From: Streptomyces sp. 378
GTDB lineage: Bacteria > Actinomycetota > Actinomycetes > Streptomycetales > Streptomycetaceae
DNA length: 64,000 nucleotides
Assembly (NCBI RefSeq): GCF_030124145.1
Contig: NZ_JASKMS010000004.1
Coordinates: 310,001 to 374,000, forward strand
Direction of reading: 5' to 3'
Shown: positions 42,700-51,366 of the stretch, piece by piece
Layout: each line of letters opens with the position of its first letter
How positions within the stretch are numbered: position 1 is the stretch's first letter
Notes under the pieces: generated by a model
Seen by the model: only the letters and a program-made list of their open reading frames with translations
Databases searched by the model: none
What the model was told of the DNA's origin: nothing
Made by a program: the position numbers and the translations under genes

Positions 42700-43359
42700 G
42701 TGAACCGCCGCCCCACCCTCCTCGCAGCGCTCACGCTGACCGCCGCTGCGGCCCTGACGCTGTCCGCGTGCGGGAGCGACGACAGCTCCAAGAGCAAGGA
42801 CAACGACAAGATCGCGGGAGCCGACACGGGGAGTGAGGCCTCGGCATCCCCCACTGCTTCCGACCCTGCATCGGCCGCACGGCCGAAGATCGACCTGCCG
42901 TCCGACCTCTCCTACACCTTCGACTGGCCCAAGACCGGAGACGAGGAGAAGGACGCGATCCTGGCCGACGGCGAGCAGTCGATCAAGGCTGTAGACCTCG
43001 CGATCGTCAACCAGAACGCGCTCGACAAGCCGTACCTCTTCTACTACGAGGGTGAGGCCGCGGCCAGTACACAGAAGTTCGTCCAGAACTACATCGACCA
43101 CAAGGCGGCCATCACAGGGGCCTACCGCTTCTACGCTCCGCAGGTGGCTGTCAGCAAGGACGGCACTGCGTCCCTCAGCTACTGCGAGGACCAGGGCAAG
43201 GCGTATGTCAAGGACCTCAAGACCAACAAGGCCAAGAAGACCGAGGTCACTGCCAAGAGCTACGTCATTTACCACACGTCGCTCAAGAAGAACGACAAAG
43301 GTGTCTGGGTGATCCAGAAGATGGTTTCGCAGAGTGGGAGCCCCAAGTGCCAGCCCTGA
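42700..43359 (+). CDS. Putative lipoprotein
   Basis: This 219-residue exported protein has a lipoprotein signal (TLLAALTLTAAAALTLSACG, lipobox LSAC), a disordered Ser/Asp/Ala linker, and a compact domain. The domain (LSYTFDWPKTGDEEKDAILA, QKFVQNYIDHKAAITGAYRF, VHTS-like strands to VWVIQKMVSQSG) resembles Streptomyces NTF2/SnoaL-like lipoproteins. GTG 42700. Overlaps the next gene by 13 nt, so the two are translated together. Probably part of the Tad-linked surface gene set. Confidence 0.82.
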   Translation: MNRRPTLLAALTLTAAAALTLSACGSDDSSKSKDNDKIAGADTGSEASASPTASDPASAARPKIDLPSDLSYTFDWPKTGDEEKDAILADGEQSIKAVDLAIVNQNALDKPYLFYYEGEAAASTQKFVQNYIDHKAAITGAYRFYAPQVAVSKDGTASLSYCEDQGKAYVKDLKTNKAKKTEVTAKSYVIYHTSLKKNDKGVWVIQKMVSQSGSPKCQP

Positions 43360-44384
43360 AGCGTCCGGTGAAGACGTTTTCTTCGGTGGTCATAGCCGGC
43401 ACATGCTGGTCGCTCCTAGCCCTCACTGGAGTGGCGCACGCCGACGACACCCTGGGTGGCGCCACCCAGGGCACCAATCAAGAAGCCAACGCAGGCAAAG
43501 ACGGCACCGTCTCCGTCACCGTAGGCGGCGTCGTCTTCGACCGTTCCAAGAACGGCAGCGGCGACTCCGCCGGCGCACTCACTTCAGCCACCTCCTGGAC
43601 CCCGCCCCCCTGCTGGTACGCCCCGAAATACACCCCGGAACAGCTCCAGAAGGCCATGGAGCCGGTCTGGGAGGCCGGTTCGACGGGCTACGAGTGGGAC
43701 GCCAAGCAGCGCGACCGGTACGTCAACGGGAAGCCGTACAAGGACTTCAACAAGGACAAGGCCGGTGAGGGCTACTTCTGGGACTCCTTCATCGACGAGG
43801 ACTTCCCCCCGGGCTGGGACGCCTGCACGAAGGAGCCCTTCTGGGTGGACCAGGGCGACCCGCCGCCCGCCGACATCCAGAACGCCGTCACGCCCGAGAT
43901 CCTCGCCGAACTGGCCTACGCCGAGGTCCGTGTCCCCAGCACCAAGGTGACCCTGGCCCCCGCCGCGCAGACCAAGGTCAACCTCCCGACGTGGGCCTGG
44001 CTGGACGCCGCCGACTTCAAGCCGGTCTCCGTCACCGCTTCCGTGCCCGTGATCGGCATCTCGGCGACCGCGACCGCGGAACCCGTGTCGCTCCGCATCG
44101 AACCGGGCACGAAGGACGCCGTCACCTACCCGGCCTCCGGCGTCTGCGCCATCGACAACGGCCGCATCGGCGAGCCCTACGCCAAGGGCAAGGCGAACCG
44201 CACGCCGCCCTGCGGAGTGAGATACCTGCGCTCCTCCGGCGACGGCACGTACCCGCTCCAGGCCACCGTCACGTGGGAAATAAGGTGGACCGGCACCGGC
44301 GGTACCGGCGGCGACCTTCCCGACGGAACCTTCGGCGCCACCCAGAACGTGACCGTGCAGGAGATCCAGGCCGTCAACCGCTGA
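43347..44384 (+). CDS. Secreted protein of unknown function
   Basis: This 345-residue exported protein has a signal peptide (VIAGTCWSLLALTGVAHADD). Paired Cys-containing segments follow (PPPCWYAPKYTPEQLQKAME, PPGWDACTKEPFWVDQGD), then a beta-rich C-terminal half (VRVPSTKVTLAPAAQTKVNL, ATVTWEIRWTGTGGTGG). The pattern PCWYxPxYTPEQ occurs in a set of Streptomyces secreted proteins near Tad loci; no function is known to me. GTG 43347 lies inside the previous gene. Followed by a strong hairpin. Confidence 0.78.
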   Translation: MPALKRPVKTFSSVVIAGTCWSLLALTGVAHADDTLGGATQGTNQEANAGKDGTVSVTVGGVVFDRSKNGSGDSAGALTSATSWTPPPCWYAPKYTPEQLQKAMEPVWEAGSTGYEWDAKQRDRYVNGKPYKDFNKDKAGEGYFWDSFIDEDFPPGWDACTKEPFWVDQGDPPPADIQNAVTPEILAELAYAEVRVPSTKVTLAPAAQTKVNLPTWAWLDAADFKPVSVTASVPVIGISATATAEPVSLRIEPGTKDAVTYPASGVCAIDNGRIGEPYAKGKANRTPPCGVRYLRSSGDGTYPLQATVTWEIRWTGTGGTGGDLPDGTFGATQNVTVQEIQAVNR

Positions 44385-44406
44385 CTGCGCGTCCAAGCCG
44401 ATCGGT

Positions 44407-44436
44407 GGGGCGACCACTCGTGAGGATGGTCGCCCC
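44407..44436 (+). terminator. Hairpin terminator closing the Tad-linked genes
   Basis: A perfect 10-bp stem, GGGGCGACCA at 44407-44416 and its complement at 44427-44436, has a 10-nt loop and begins 22 nt after the stop. Confidence 0.75.
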
Positions 44437-44538
44437 GCCCGAGGGCCTTGCCCAGATCACCGGGCAGGGCGAGGCCGGCGACGGCGCAGCGCATAAAAGG
44501 TGTTGTCCGGCGCCTGCAGTCCTGGGTAGGAAGATCCC

Positions 44539-45417
44539 ATGACCCCACTAGGTGCAGTCTTCCGCCCCCAGTTGGCCCCCGAGCGTCTGCGGTCGGTCTG
44601 TGAAGTCGCCGAAGAGGCCGGGCTCGAAGAGCTCTGGCTTTGGGAGGACTGTTTCCGAGAGGGAGGCATCTCCACCGCCGCCGCTGCCCTCGCGTGGACC
44701 GAGCGCGTGCGGGTCGGGGTCGGGCTGTTGCCCGTGCCCTTGCGGAACGTCGCCATCACGGCCATGGAGATCGCCTCGCTGCACCGGATGTTCCCGGGGC
44801 GGGCGATCGTCGGCGTGGGGCACGGCGTGCAGGACTGGATGGGGCAGGTGGGCGCCCGGGTCGAGTCGCCCGTCACCCTGCTGCGGGAGCATCTCTGCGC
44901 GCTGCGCGCCCTGTTGGACGGGGAGCGGCTCTCTGTCGACGGGCGGTACGTCAAGCTCGACGACGTCGCTCTCGACTGGCCGCCTCAGGGTGCCCAGGGC
45001 GGGGTGCTGGCCGGGGCCACCGGCCCGCGGTCGCTGCGGCTCACCGGTGAGGCCGCCGACGGGACCATTCTCACGGCCTCCACCAACGCCGACGGGGTGC
45101 GCGAGGCGCGCCGGCTCGTGGAGGAGGGGCGGACGGCGGCCGGTCGCACAGCGGGGCCGCACCGGGTTGTCGTCTATCTGCTCACCGCCACCGGGCCCGA
45201 CGCCGCCGCCCGGCTGCGCGCGGAGCTGGTCGCCGAGGGGCTCGACTCCGTTCCGGACCTCGGGGTCGCCGGGGACGCCGGCGCTGTGGCCAAGGCCGTC
45301 CAGCGGCTGGTCGAGGCCGGCGCCGACACCGTCGTACTGCAGCCGACCGCGGACGAGCCCGACCCGGAGGAGTTCGTACGGTTCACTGCCGAGGAGGTAC
45401 GCCCCCTCGTTCCCTGA
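44539..45417 (+). CDS. LLM-class F420/flavin-dependent oxidoreductase
   Basis: This 292-residue bacterial-luciferase-like barrel protein has AEEAGLEELWLWEDCFREGG near the start, ALAWTERVRVGVGLLPVPLR, LHRMFPGRAIVGVGHGVQDW and GGVLAGATGPRSLRLTGEAA, typical of F420-dependent members. Cytosolic. It probably uses F420 to reduce or oxidise a small molecule; the substrate cannot be read from sequence. ATG 44539 follows AGGAAG. Monocistronic between a terminator and a 207-nt gap with no visible gene. Confidence 0.92.
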   Translation: MTPLGAVFRPQLAPERLRSVCEVAEEAGLEELWLWEDCFREGGISTAAAALAWTERVRVGVGLLPVPLRNVAITAMEIASLHRMFPGRAIVGVGHGVQDWMGQVGARVESPVTLLREHLCALRALLDGERLSVDGRYVKLDDVALDWPPQGAQGGVLAGATGPRSLRLTGEAADGTILTASTNADGVREARRLVEEGRTAAGRTAGPHRVVVYLLTATGPDAAARLRAELVAEGLDSVPDLGVAGDAGAVAKAVQRLVEAGADTVVLQPTADEPDPEEFVRFTAEEVRPLVP

Positions 45418-45624
45418 GGCCCGTCGAGGCTCCTGTCGTCGTCAAACGGCTGGGAGCCAATCGGGCGGTAGGCGTGGGCGAGGGCGCCGTCCCTTCGGAG
45501 CGCTCCTTCTCCTCCCCGGGCCGGCGACCGCCCTTAGCGGGAAAGTTCGTAGAGGAAGCCCGCACCCCACCACCGGCGTGTAAATGCCGAGCGGCCCCGC
45601 ACGGCCCCCTGCCACCATCTCCCC

Positions 45625-46497
45625 ATGGCAGTGCATCAGGAACCACACCCCCCACACGCCGCCACCTTCGAAGAACTCCTCGCCGAGGGCGCCTCCGTCC
45701 CGACGGAAGGCTGGGACTTCTCCTGGTTCGAAGGGCGGGCGACGGAAGCACGCCCCTCCTGGGGCTACGCCGTGTCCATGGCCCAGCGGCTGGGCCGGGC
45801 GCGTGCGGTGCTGGACGTGCAGACCGGGGGAGGGGAGGTGCTGGACTTCGCCCTCGCGAGGATCACCGGCACCGGCGAGGCCCCAGCCGGCCCCGATGCC
45901 GCCGCCCCCAACGCCCTCGAGCCACCCCGGCTCACCATTGCCACCGAAGGCTGGCCCCCCAACGTCGCCAAGGCCACCGATCTGCTCCACCCGCGCGGCG
46001 TCGCCGTTGTGGCCGCTGCCGAGGACGATCCGCTGCCCTTCGCCGACGGTGCCTTCGACCTGGTCGTCAGCCGCCATCCCGTGCGCCCCCACTGGCACGA
46101 GATCGCCCGCGTCCTCCAGCCCGGCGGGACGTACTTCGCCCAGCACGTGGGCCCGGGAAGCGTCTTCGAACTCGTCGAGTACTTCCTCGGGCCCCAGCCG
46201 GACGACGTCCGCAGAGCCCGCCACCCCGACCGTGAGCGTGCCGACGCGGAGGCCGCCGGGCTCGACGTCGTCGGTCTGCGGGCGGAGCGGCTGCGCATGG
46301 AGTTCCACGACATCGGAGCGGTCGTGCACTTCCTGCGCAAGGTGGTCTGGATGGTCCCCGGCTTCACCGTCGAGGCGTACGAACCGCGGCTCCGGGAGCT
46401 GCACGAGCTCATCCAGGCAGAAGGCCCCTTCGTCGCCCACAGCACGCGCCACCTCGTCGACGCACGCAAGCCGGGCGGACGCACGCCGTCCGCCTGA
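45625..46497 (+). CDS. Class I SAM-dependent methyltransferase
   Basis: This 290-residue protein has a Rossmann methyltransferase core: AQRLGRARAVLDVQTGGGEV (motif I, degenerate), LTIATEGWPPNVAKATDLLH (motif II), PFADGAFDLVVSRHPVRPHW (motif IV) and RVLQPGGTYFAQHVGPGS (motif VI). It belongs to the UbiE/Methyltransf_11 group. Substrate unknown. Stops next to the convergent AlkZ-like gene: the two stop codons abut in TGATCA (46495-46500). Confidence 0.9.
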   Translation: MAVHQEPHPPHAATFEELLAEGASVPTEGWDFSWFEGRATEARPSWGYAVSMAQRLGRARAVLDVQTGGGEVLDFALARITGTGEAPAGPDAAAPNALEPPRLTIATEGWPPNVAKATDLLHPRGVAVVAAAEDDPLPFADGAFDLVVSRHPVRPHWHEIARVLQPGGTYFAQHVGPGSVFELVEYFLGPQPDDVRRARHPDRERADAEAAGLDVVGLRAERLRMEFHDIGAVVHFLRKVVWMVPGFTVEAYEPRLRELHELIQAEGPFVAHSTRHLVDARKPGGRTPSA

Positions 46498-47967
46498 TCA
46501 CGCGTGCGGCCCCACCGTCACCTCTCCCACCACCAGCTCCGCCGCCGCCTCCAGCACCTCACCCACCCGCTCCGCCTGCTCGCCCAGCTCCCGCTTCTGC
46601 CGTGCCGTCAGCCGGACGAGCGGCTCGACCGTGACGGTCGTACGACGCCCGCGGCGCCGCTGGTGCCACACCCCCGCCACCACGCCGTCGACCAGCAGCA
46701 CCGGGTAGTTGCCCGCCTGGCCGCCGCTGAGGGCCCGCTGGTACGCCGTCCCGGGGAACAGCCGCTCGCGGGGCTGCCCGGCGACGACGTACGCGTCGAA
46801 GTAGGGCAGCAGGCGCACGCCCCGCGGCGGACCGCCCGGGAAGTCCGTGTCACCCGCCGCCACCCACGCCGGTGTGCCTGCGAAGTCGACCTCCTCGATG
46901 TGGCCCGCGGCGGCCAATTCGCCGAACAGGGCCGTCGCCCAGCCGGGCGGCGCCGCCAGCCAGCGGGCGAAGTGCTGCGGGGTGGCGGGGCCGTACGCGT
47001 ACAGATAGCGATGGACGAAAGCGACCGGCACGCCCTCCGCGCTCTCCTCGCGCTCGGCGCCGGGTACGGGCCGTACGCCCTCCGCGCTCTGCCCGCGCTC
47101 GGCGCCGGGTACGGGCCGTACGCCCTCCGCGCTCTGCCCGCGCTCGGCGCCGGGTACGGGCCGTACGCCCTCCGCGCTCTGCCCGCGCTCGGCGCCGGGT
47201 ACGGGCCGTACGCCCTCCGCGCTCTGCCCGCGCTCGGCGCCGGGTACGGGCCGTACGCCCTCCGCGCTCTGCCCGCGCTCGGCGCCGGGTACGGGCCGTA
47301 CCCCGTCCGCGCTCTCCCCGCGCTCGGCGCCCGGTACGGGCCGCGCCTCCTCCGTCCCGCCGTCCCCCCGCGGCGGGCGGGTGTACGTCGCCTTGCGGCC
47401 GCGGTCCGGGCCGAAACACAGCGTGCCCGCCCAACCGGCCCGGTGCATCACCTGGCGCCAGCGCGGCCACAGGTCCTGGAAGGCCGGCATCACGCGGTCG
47501 CCGGCCCATGGGCCCGTACGGGCGACGACCTCCTTCGACAGCTCGTCGAGGGTCAGGAACCTGCCGTCGAGCGCGTCACCGATCGCCCTCACGACCTGGC
47601 CGGCCTGTTCCTCGCTGAGCCGCACGTCGGGCGGGAACGGGCTCGGCCCGCTCGGGACCGCGCTCAACGCGGCAGAGAAAAGAGGCAGTTCACAGGCGGG
47701 GAGAAGATGAACCGTCCCGCGTGGGCCGTACGTCTTGATCAGAGACCGTTCCTCCCAGAGCGCGGCCCGTACGTCCGCCCGCGTTACGCCGTCCGTCCGC
47801 ATCCCCACCGACACCTCGGCCGCGGAGAGGACCTGCGCGTGGGCGCCCCGCATCGCCCCGACCACCTCGGCGACCGGAGTGCCGGGTCCGGCCGGTCCTG
47901 CCAGGAACTGCCGCTCCGCCCGGCGCGCGCTCGCCGCGTCCCACGTGATCCTCAGCGTCGTCGTCAT
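46498..47967 (-). CDS. Winged-helix AlkZ-like (DUF1006/HTH_42) DNA-binding protein with repeat insertion
   Basis: This 489-residue protein belongs to the family of DNA glycosylases that excise alkylated or crosslinked bases (AlkZ/YcaQ). It begins VVGAMRGAHAQVLSAAEVSV, then LIKTYGPRGTVHLLPACELP. It ends with LLPYFDAYVVAGQPRERLFP, VLLVDGVVAGVWHQRRRGRR and TARQKRELGEQAERVGEVLE. The HAQ in the first helix may stand for the catalytic Q/H-x-Q/D motif. Between the tandem winged helices lie seven 15-residue repeats (VRPVPGAERGQSAEG), absent from family members I know. Frame intact. ATG 47967. Confidence 0.87.
   Translation of the reverse strand: MTTTLRITWDAASARRAERQFLAGPAGPGTPVAEVVGAMRGAHAQVLSAAEVSVGMRTDGVTRADVRAALWEERSLIKTYGPRGTVHLLPACELPLFSAALSAVPSGPSPFPPDVRLSEEQAGQVVRAIGDALDGRFLTLDELSKEVVARTGPWAGDRVMPAFQDLWPRWRQVMHRAGWAGTLCFGPDRGRKATYTRPPRGDGGTEEARPVPGAERGESADGVRPVPGAERGQSAEGVRPVPGAERGQSAEGVRPVPGAERGQSAEGVRPVPGAERGQSAEGVRPVPGAERGQSAEGVRPVPGAEREESAEGVPVAFVHRYLYAYGPATPQHFARWLAAPPGWATALFGELAAAGHIEEVDFAGTPAWVAAGDTDFPGGPPRGVRLLPYFDAYVVAGQPRERLFPGTAYQRALSGGQAGNYPVLLVDGVVAGVWHQRRRGRRTTVTVEPLVRLTARQKRELGEQAERVGEVLEAAAELVVGEVTVGPHA
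47033..47347 (-). repeat. Seven 45-bp in-frame repeats in the AlkZ-like gene
   Basis: Seven tandem 45-bp units encode VRPVPGAERGQSAEG. The central five are nearly identical in DNA and the flanking two have diverged. The array separates two winged-helix segments and keeps frame whatever its copy number. Confidence 0.95.
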
Positions 47968-48270
47968 GATGCGACGGTAGAGGGGAATGAGGACAGGTTC
48001 TGTCCTCATGGCCGATCTGGATCCGGACGTGAGCGCGGATGCCCGCACCTCGGGACGCTGCAGGTCACTCGTCTCCCTCTTCACACTTGCGCATCATCCG
48101 ACGAGAGTTTTCACATCGTTATCGCATGCGGCTCGCCTCTCAGCCGCCGCTCACGTAAATTCGGACCGGGGAATTCGCGTGAGCAAAGCTGCGCGGGAGG
48201 TACCGCGCAGTGGAGGGGGCTGCGCGGTGCCCGGTCCCCCGATCTCCGGTCCCCGTCGAGCCGCTGCGGC

Positions 48271-48379
48271 GGCGCTGTCCGCGGGGCGACCCGTGGCAAA
48301 GGCGCGACCCGGACGGCGATCCGGTGGCAAGGCGCTGTCCGCGGGGCGACCCGTGGCAAAGGCGCGACCCGGACGGCGA
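48271..48379. repeat. Duplicated 60-bp unit
   Basis: The 49-bp stretch 48271-48319 recurs without a change at 48331-48379; unit length is 60 bp. A partial, degenerate third copy may follow (48380-48420). It lies outside any recognised gene. Confidence 0.85.
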
Positions 48380-48684
48380 CCCGGCCGCAAAGGGCGATCC
48401 GGGCGACGGCTCCGGGTCAAGCGTGGCCGTTGTGTGGCCGGTTCACCCATCGGGGGGATGCCGGGACAAGTCACCCGAGTGGCCCTCAAGGGGCGGTGAT
48501 CCCTCCGGTTTGTGTCCCGGAGCATCCGATTTCCCCTGTACAGAGGCCATGTTTCGGCCGAAAGCCCGCCATGAATGAAGGCTTCCGTGGGCACCGCCGC
48601 GTCGCCGGGTGGCTCCGGAGAGTAGTTGTGGCACGCCGATGCACGCAGCATCACTTACAAAGGGTTATGGTGGAAACCCCCCCT

Positions 48685-48728
48685 CGGGCCGGTCCGTCTC
48701 CCCCCCCACGGACCGGCCCGTTTTTCTT
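48685..48728 (+). terminator. Canonical Rho-independent terminator upstream of uppS
   Basis: A perfect 13-bp GC stem (CGGGCCGGTCCGT at 48685-48697, complement 48708-48720) is followed directly by TTTTTCTTT. T-tracts are rare in Streptomyces and no protein gene ends just before it, so it probably terminates a small RNA. Confidence 0.9.
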
Positions 48729-48911
48729 TGCCCGCCGGGCGGCTCGAACCATCGGCCGGAACCGTTCCTTCCGCCCTTGTCGGCGGCCCACGGCCGCAGC
48801 GGGGGTAGGCTTCGCCTCCGGGGACCGCCATACGGGCAGGGACCGCCCGCGGGCCACGACCGGGCCGCACGCCGCGGCCTGTCCGATCCGTACGGAGGGG
48901 CTGACAATCAC

Positions 48912-49685
48912 GTGAACCTGCGCGACAAGCTGCGTAGCCTGCTGGTCAGGCTGTACGCACGCCGGGTGGAAGGCCACCTGGACCACGCTCAGGTGCCCAA
49001 GCACATCGGCGTCATCATGGACGGCAACCGGCGCTGGGCGAAGGCCGCCGGTTCCAGCACCGTCCACGGCCACCGGGCCGGTGCCGAGAAGATCGGGGAA
49101 TTCCTCGGCTGGTGCAGTGAGACCGACGTCGAGGTCGTCACCCTCTGGCTCCTGTCCACCGACAACTTCGACCGGCCGCAGGAGGAACTCGGCCCGCTGC
49201 TCGGCATCATCGAGGACGTCGTCCGCACCCTGGCCGCCGACGGCCGCTGGCGCGTCCACCACGTCGGCACGCCCGACCTGCTGCCCGCCGGGATGCAGAC
49301 GGTCCTCAAGGAGGCCGAGGAGGCCACCGCCCACGTCGACGGGATAATGGTCAACGTGGCCATCGGCTACGGCGGTCGCCAGGAGATCGCCGACGCCGTG
49401 CGGTCGATGCTGCTCGACGCACAGGACAAGGGCACCTCGATGGAGGAGCTCGCCGAGGCCGTCGACACCGACATGATCGGGCGTCACCTCTACACGAGCG
49501 ACCAGCCCGACCCCGACCTGGTGATCCGCACCAGCGGCGAGCAGCGCCTGTCCGGATTCATGCTCTGGCAGACCGCGCACTCCGAGTACTACTTCTGTGA
49601 CGTGTTCTGGCCGGCGTTCCGCAAGGTGGACTTCCTGCGCGCCATGCGGGACTACGCGGCCCGCCACCGCCGGTTCGGCGGCTGA
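48912..49685 (+). CDS. uppS: Isoprenyl transferase (cis-prenyltransferase, UppS family)
   Basis: This 257-residue cytosolic enzyme condenses isopentenyl diphosphate with an allylic diphosphate in cis to make polyprenyl carrier lipid precursors for cell-wall synthesis. It contains VPKHIGVIMDGNRRWAKAAG (catalytic Asp37 and the P-loop), TLWLLSTDNFDRPQEEL, VAIGYGGRQEIADAV and the C-terminal signature DPDLVIRTSGEQRLSGFMLW. GTG 48912 follows GGAGGGG. Whether it makes the full-length C50-C55 lipid or a short product cannot be told; Streptomyces often have two homologues. Confidence 0.96.
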   Translation: MNLRDKLRSLLVRLYARRVEGHLDHAQVPKHIGVIMDGNRRWAKAAGSSTVHGHRAGAEKIGEFLGWCSETDVEVVTLWLLSTDNFDRPQEELGPLLGIIEDVVRTLAADGRWRVHHVGTPDLLPAGMQTVLKEAEEATAHVDGIMVNVAIGYGGRQEIADAVRSMLLDAQDKGTSMEELAEAVDTDMIGRHLYTSDQPDPDLVIRTSGEQRLSGFMLWQTAHSEYYFCDVFWPAFRKVDFLRAMRDYAARHRRFGG

Positions 49686-50040
49686 CGCACCCGCCACCGG
49701 ACCCCGCGGACACGGGACGTCCCACGTCACAACACCTCCCGGTACCCCGCCGAGGGCGCGCGTAACACGGAGTTCACCGGCTCGCCGTCATATGCCGTGG
49801 CATGGCGACGCTCGTTCGAGGGCATAACCCAGTCAGGTCGACGCCCGAACCACGGGTGTCGGATCTCAGCGGACGGCACGGGGCCGTCCGCCCGGGAGGC
49901 CCTTTGCACCAGCCCGATCGTGCGGTCACCGCACGGACGAAGAGGCGGAGGGCCGGTTTTCGGCCCGCGCAGGGCGGCCGACGACCGGTCCAGCTCCATA
50001 CCGTCGCTCCCCGACCTCATCCGAGGGGGTACGTCCTTCC
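49686..50040. other. Intergenic region between uppS and phoH
   Basis: I see no convincing gene in 355 nt. An 81-codon ORF from ATG 49802 runs into the phoH start but has atypical codons and no recognisable features. The phoH promoter should lie here; GCATAACCC near 49821 could include a -10 box. Confidence 0.35.
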
Positions 50041-51366
50041 GTGGTGACCAGCACAAAGCGCCACAAGCCAGACCGGCGCACTTATGTTCTCGACACCAGC
50101 GTCCTGCTGGCCGACCCGAACGCCCTGAACCGCTTCGACGAGCACGAGGTCGTGCTCCCCATCGTCGTGGTCACGGAGCTGGAGGCCAAGCGGCACCATC
50201 CCGAGCTCGGCTACTTCGCCCGGCAGGCGCTGCGCCTGCTCGACGAGTTCCGGGTCCGGCACGGTCGCCTCGACGCCCCCATCCCGATCGGGGATCTCGG
50301 CGGGACCGTCCGTGTCGAGCTCAACCACTCGGACCCCAGTGTGCTGCCCAGCGGCTACCGCCTGGGGGACAACGACTCCCGCATCCTCGCGGTCGCCCGC
50401 AATCTGCAGGCCGAGGGGTTCGACGTCACCGTCGTGTCCAAGGACCTCCCGCTCAGGATCAAGGCGTCCTCCGTCGGACTCCTCGCCGAGGAGTACCGCG
50501 CGGAACTCGCCATCACGGACTCCTCCGGCTGGACCGGCATGTCCGAACTGACCCTGCCCGGCGAGCAGGTGGACATCCTCTTCGAGGAGGGCCACGTCTA
50601 CGTCCCCGAGGCCGCCGACCTGCCGGTGCACACGGGCCTGATGATCCAGTCGGAGCGCGGCAAGGCGCTCGGGCGGGTCACCGCGGAGGGCACCATCCGT
50701 GTCGTGCGCGGGGATCGTGAGGTGTTCGGCATCAAGGGCCGCAGCGCCGAGCAGCGGATCGCGCTCGACCTGCTGCTCGACCCGGACGTCGGGATCGTGT
50801 CGATGGGCGGCCGGGCCGGCACCGGCAAGTCGGCGCTGGCGCTGTGCGCGGGCCTGGAGGCGGTGCTGGAGCGCCGTCAGCACCAGAAGGTGATGGTCTT
50901 CCGTCCGCTGTACGCGGTGGGCGGGCAGGAACTGGGCTATCTGCCGGGCTCCGAGGCCGAGAAGATGAGCCCCTGGGCCCAGGCGGTCTTCGACACCCTC
51001 TCGGCCGTCACGTCCCGCGAGGTCATCGAGGAGGTCACCGCGCGCGGGATGCTGGAGGTCCTGCCGCTCACCCACATCCGCGGCCGCTCGCTGCACGACG
51101 CGTTCGTGATCGTGGACGAGGCGCAGTCGCTGGAACGGAATGTGCTTCTCACCGTTCTGTCCCGGATCGGGGCCAATTCGCGGGTGGTCCTCACCCATGA
51201 CGTGGCCCAGCGGGACAACCTCAGGGTCGGCCGGTACGACGGTGTCGTCGCCGTCGTCGAGAAGCTGAAGGGGCATCCGCTCTTCGCGCATGTGACCCTG
51301 ACACGGTCCGAGAGGTCCCAGATCGCCGCTCTTGTGACCGAAATGCTCGAAGACGGGCAGGTCTGA
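50041..51366 (+). CDS. PIN domain-PhoH fusion ATPase (PhoH2-type)
   Basis: This 441-residue protein has an N-terminal PIN RNase domain ([54 protein letters not shown] with the acidic metal ligands). The C-terminal PhoH/RNA helicase-like ATPase has Walker [16 protein letters not shown], Walker [17 protein letters not shown], and [12 protein letters not shown]. PhoH2-type proteins are ATP-dependent RNA unwinding nucleases. GTG 50041 or the adjacent GTG 50044 starts it; no good ribosome-binding site is visible. Confidence 0.95.
   Translation: MVTSTKRHKPDRRTYVLDTSVLLADPNALNRFDEHEVVLPIVVVTELEAKRHHPELGYFARQALRLLDEFRVRHGRLDAPIPIGDLGGTVRVELNHSDPSVLPSGYRLGDNDSRILAVARNLQAEGFDVTVVSKDLPLRIKASSVGLLAEEYRAELAITDSSGWTGMSELTLPGEQVDILFEEGHVYVPEAADLPVHTGLMIQSERGKALGRVTAEGTIRVVRGDREVFGIKGRSAEQRIALDLLLDPDVGIVSMGGRAGTGKSALALCAGLEAVLERRQHQKVMVFRPLYAVGGQELGYLPGSEAEKMSPWAQAVFDTLSAVTSREVIEEVTARGMLEVLPLTHIRGRSLHDAFVIVDEAQSLERNVLLTVLSRIGANSRVVLTHDVAQRDNLRVGRYDGVVAVVEKLKGHPLFAHVTLTRSERSQIAALVTEMLEDGQV

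Larger units (their letters stand above)
47968..48911. other. Gene-poor 0.94-kb interval with repeats and possible sRNA
   Basis: No ORF with convincing codon use and family similarity is seen. The interval holds an AT-richer patch (about 48080-48180), a perfect 8-bp hairpin CTGCGCGG/CCGCGCAG near 48189-48210, a 60-bp tandem repeat (48271-48379) and a textbook intrinsic terminator (48685-48728). One frame through the repeat (from 48210) would encode RCPRGDPWQRRDPDGDP twice, but the rest of it is poor. Confidence 0.45.

Noticed and set aside
47033..47347. CRISPR-like array in the AlkZ-like gene
   Set aside because: 45-bp units are head to tail with no spacers; they encode a regular peptide repeat.
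47987..48578. Small ORFs across 47987-48499 and 48210-48578
   Set aside because: Repeat-derived Arg/Pro/Gly-rich translations, poor codon use, and no recognisable family or start context.
49802..50047. 81-codon ORF overlapping the phoH start
   Set aside because: Atypical codons, no ribosome-binding site and no domain; more likely part of the phoH leader.
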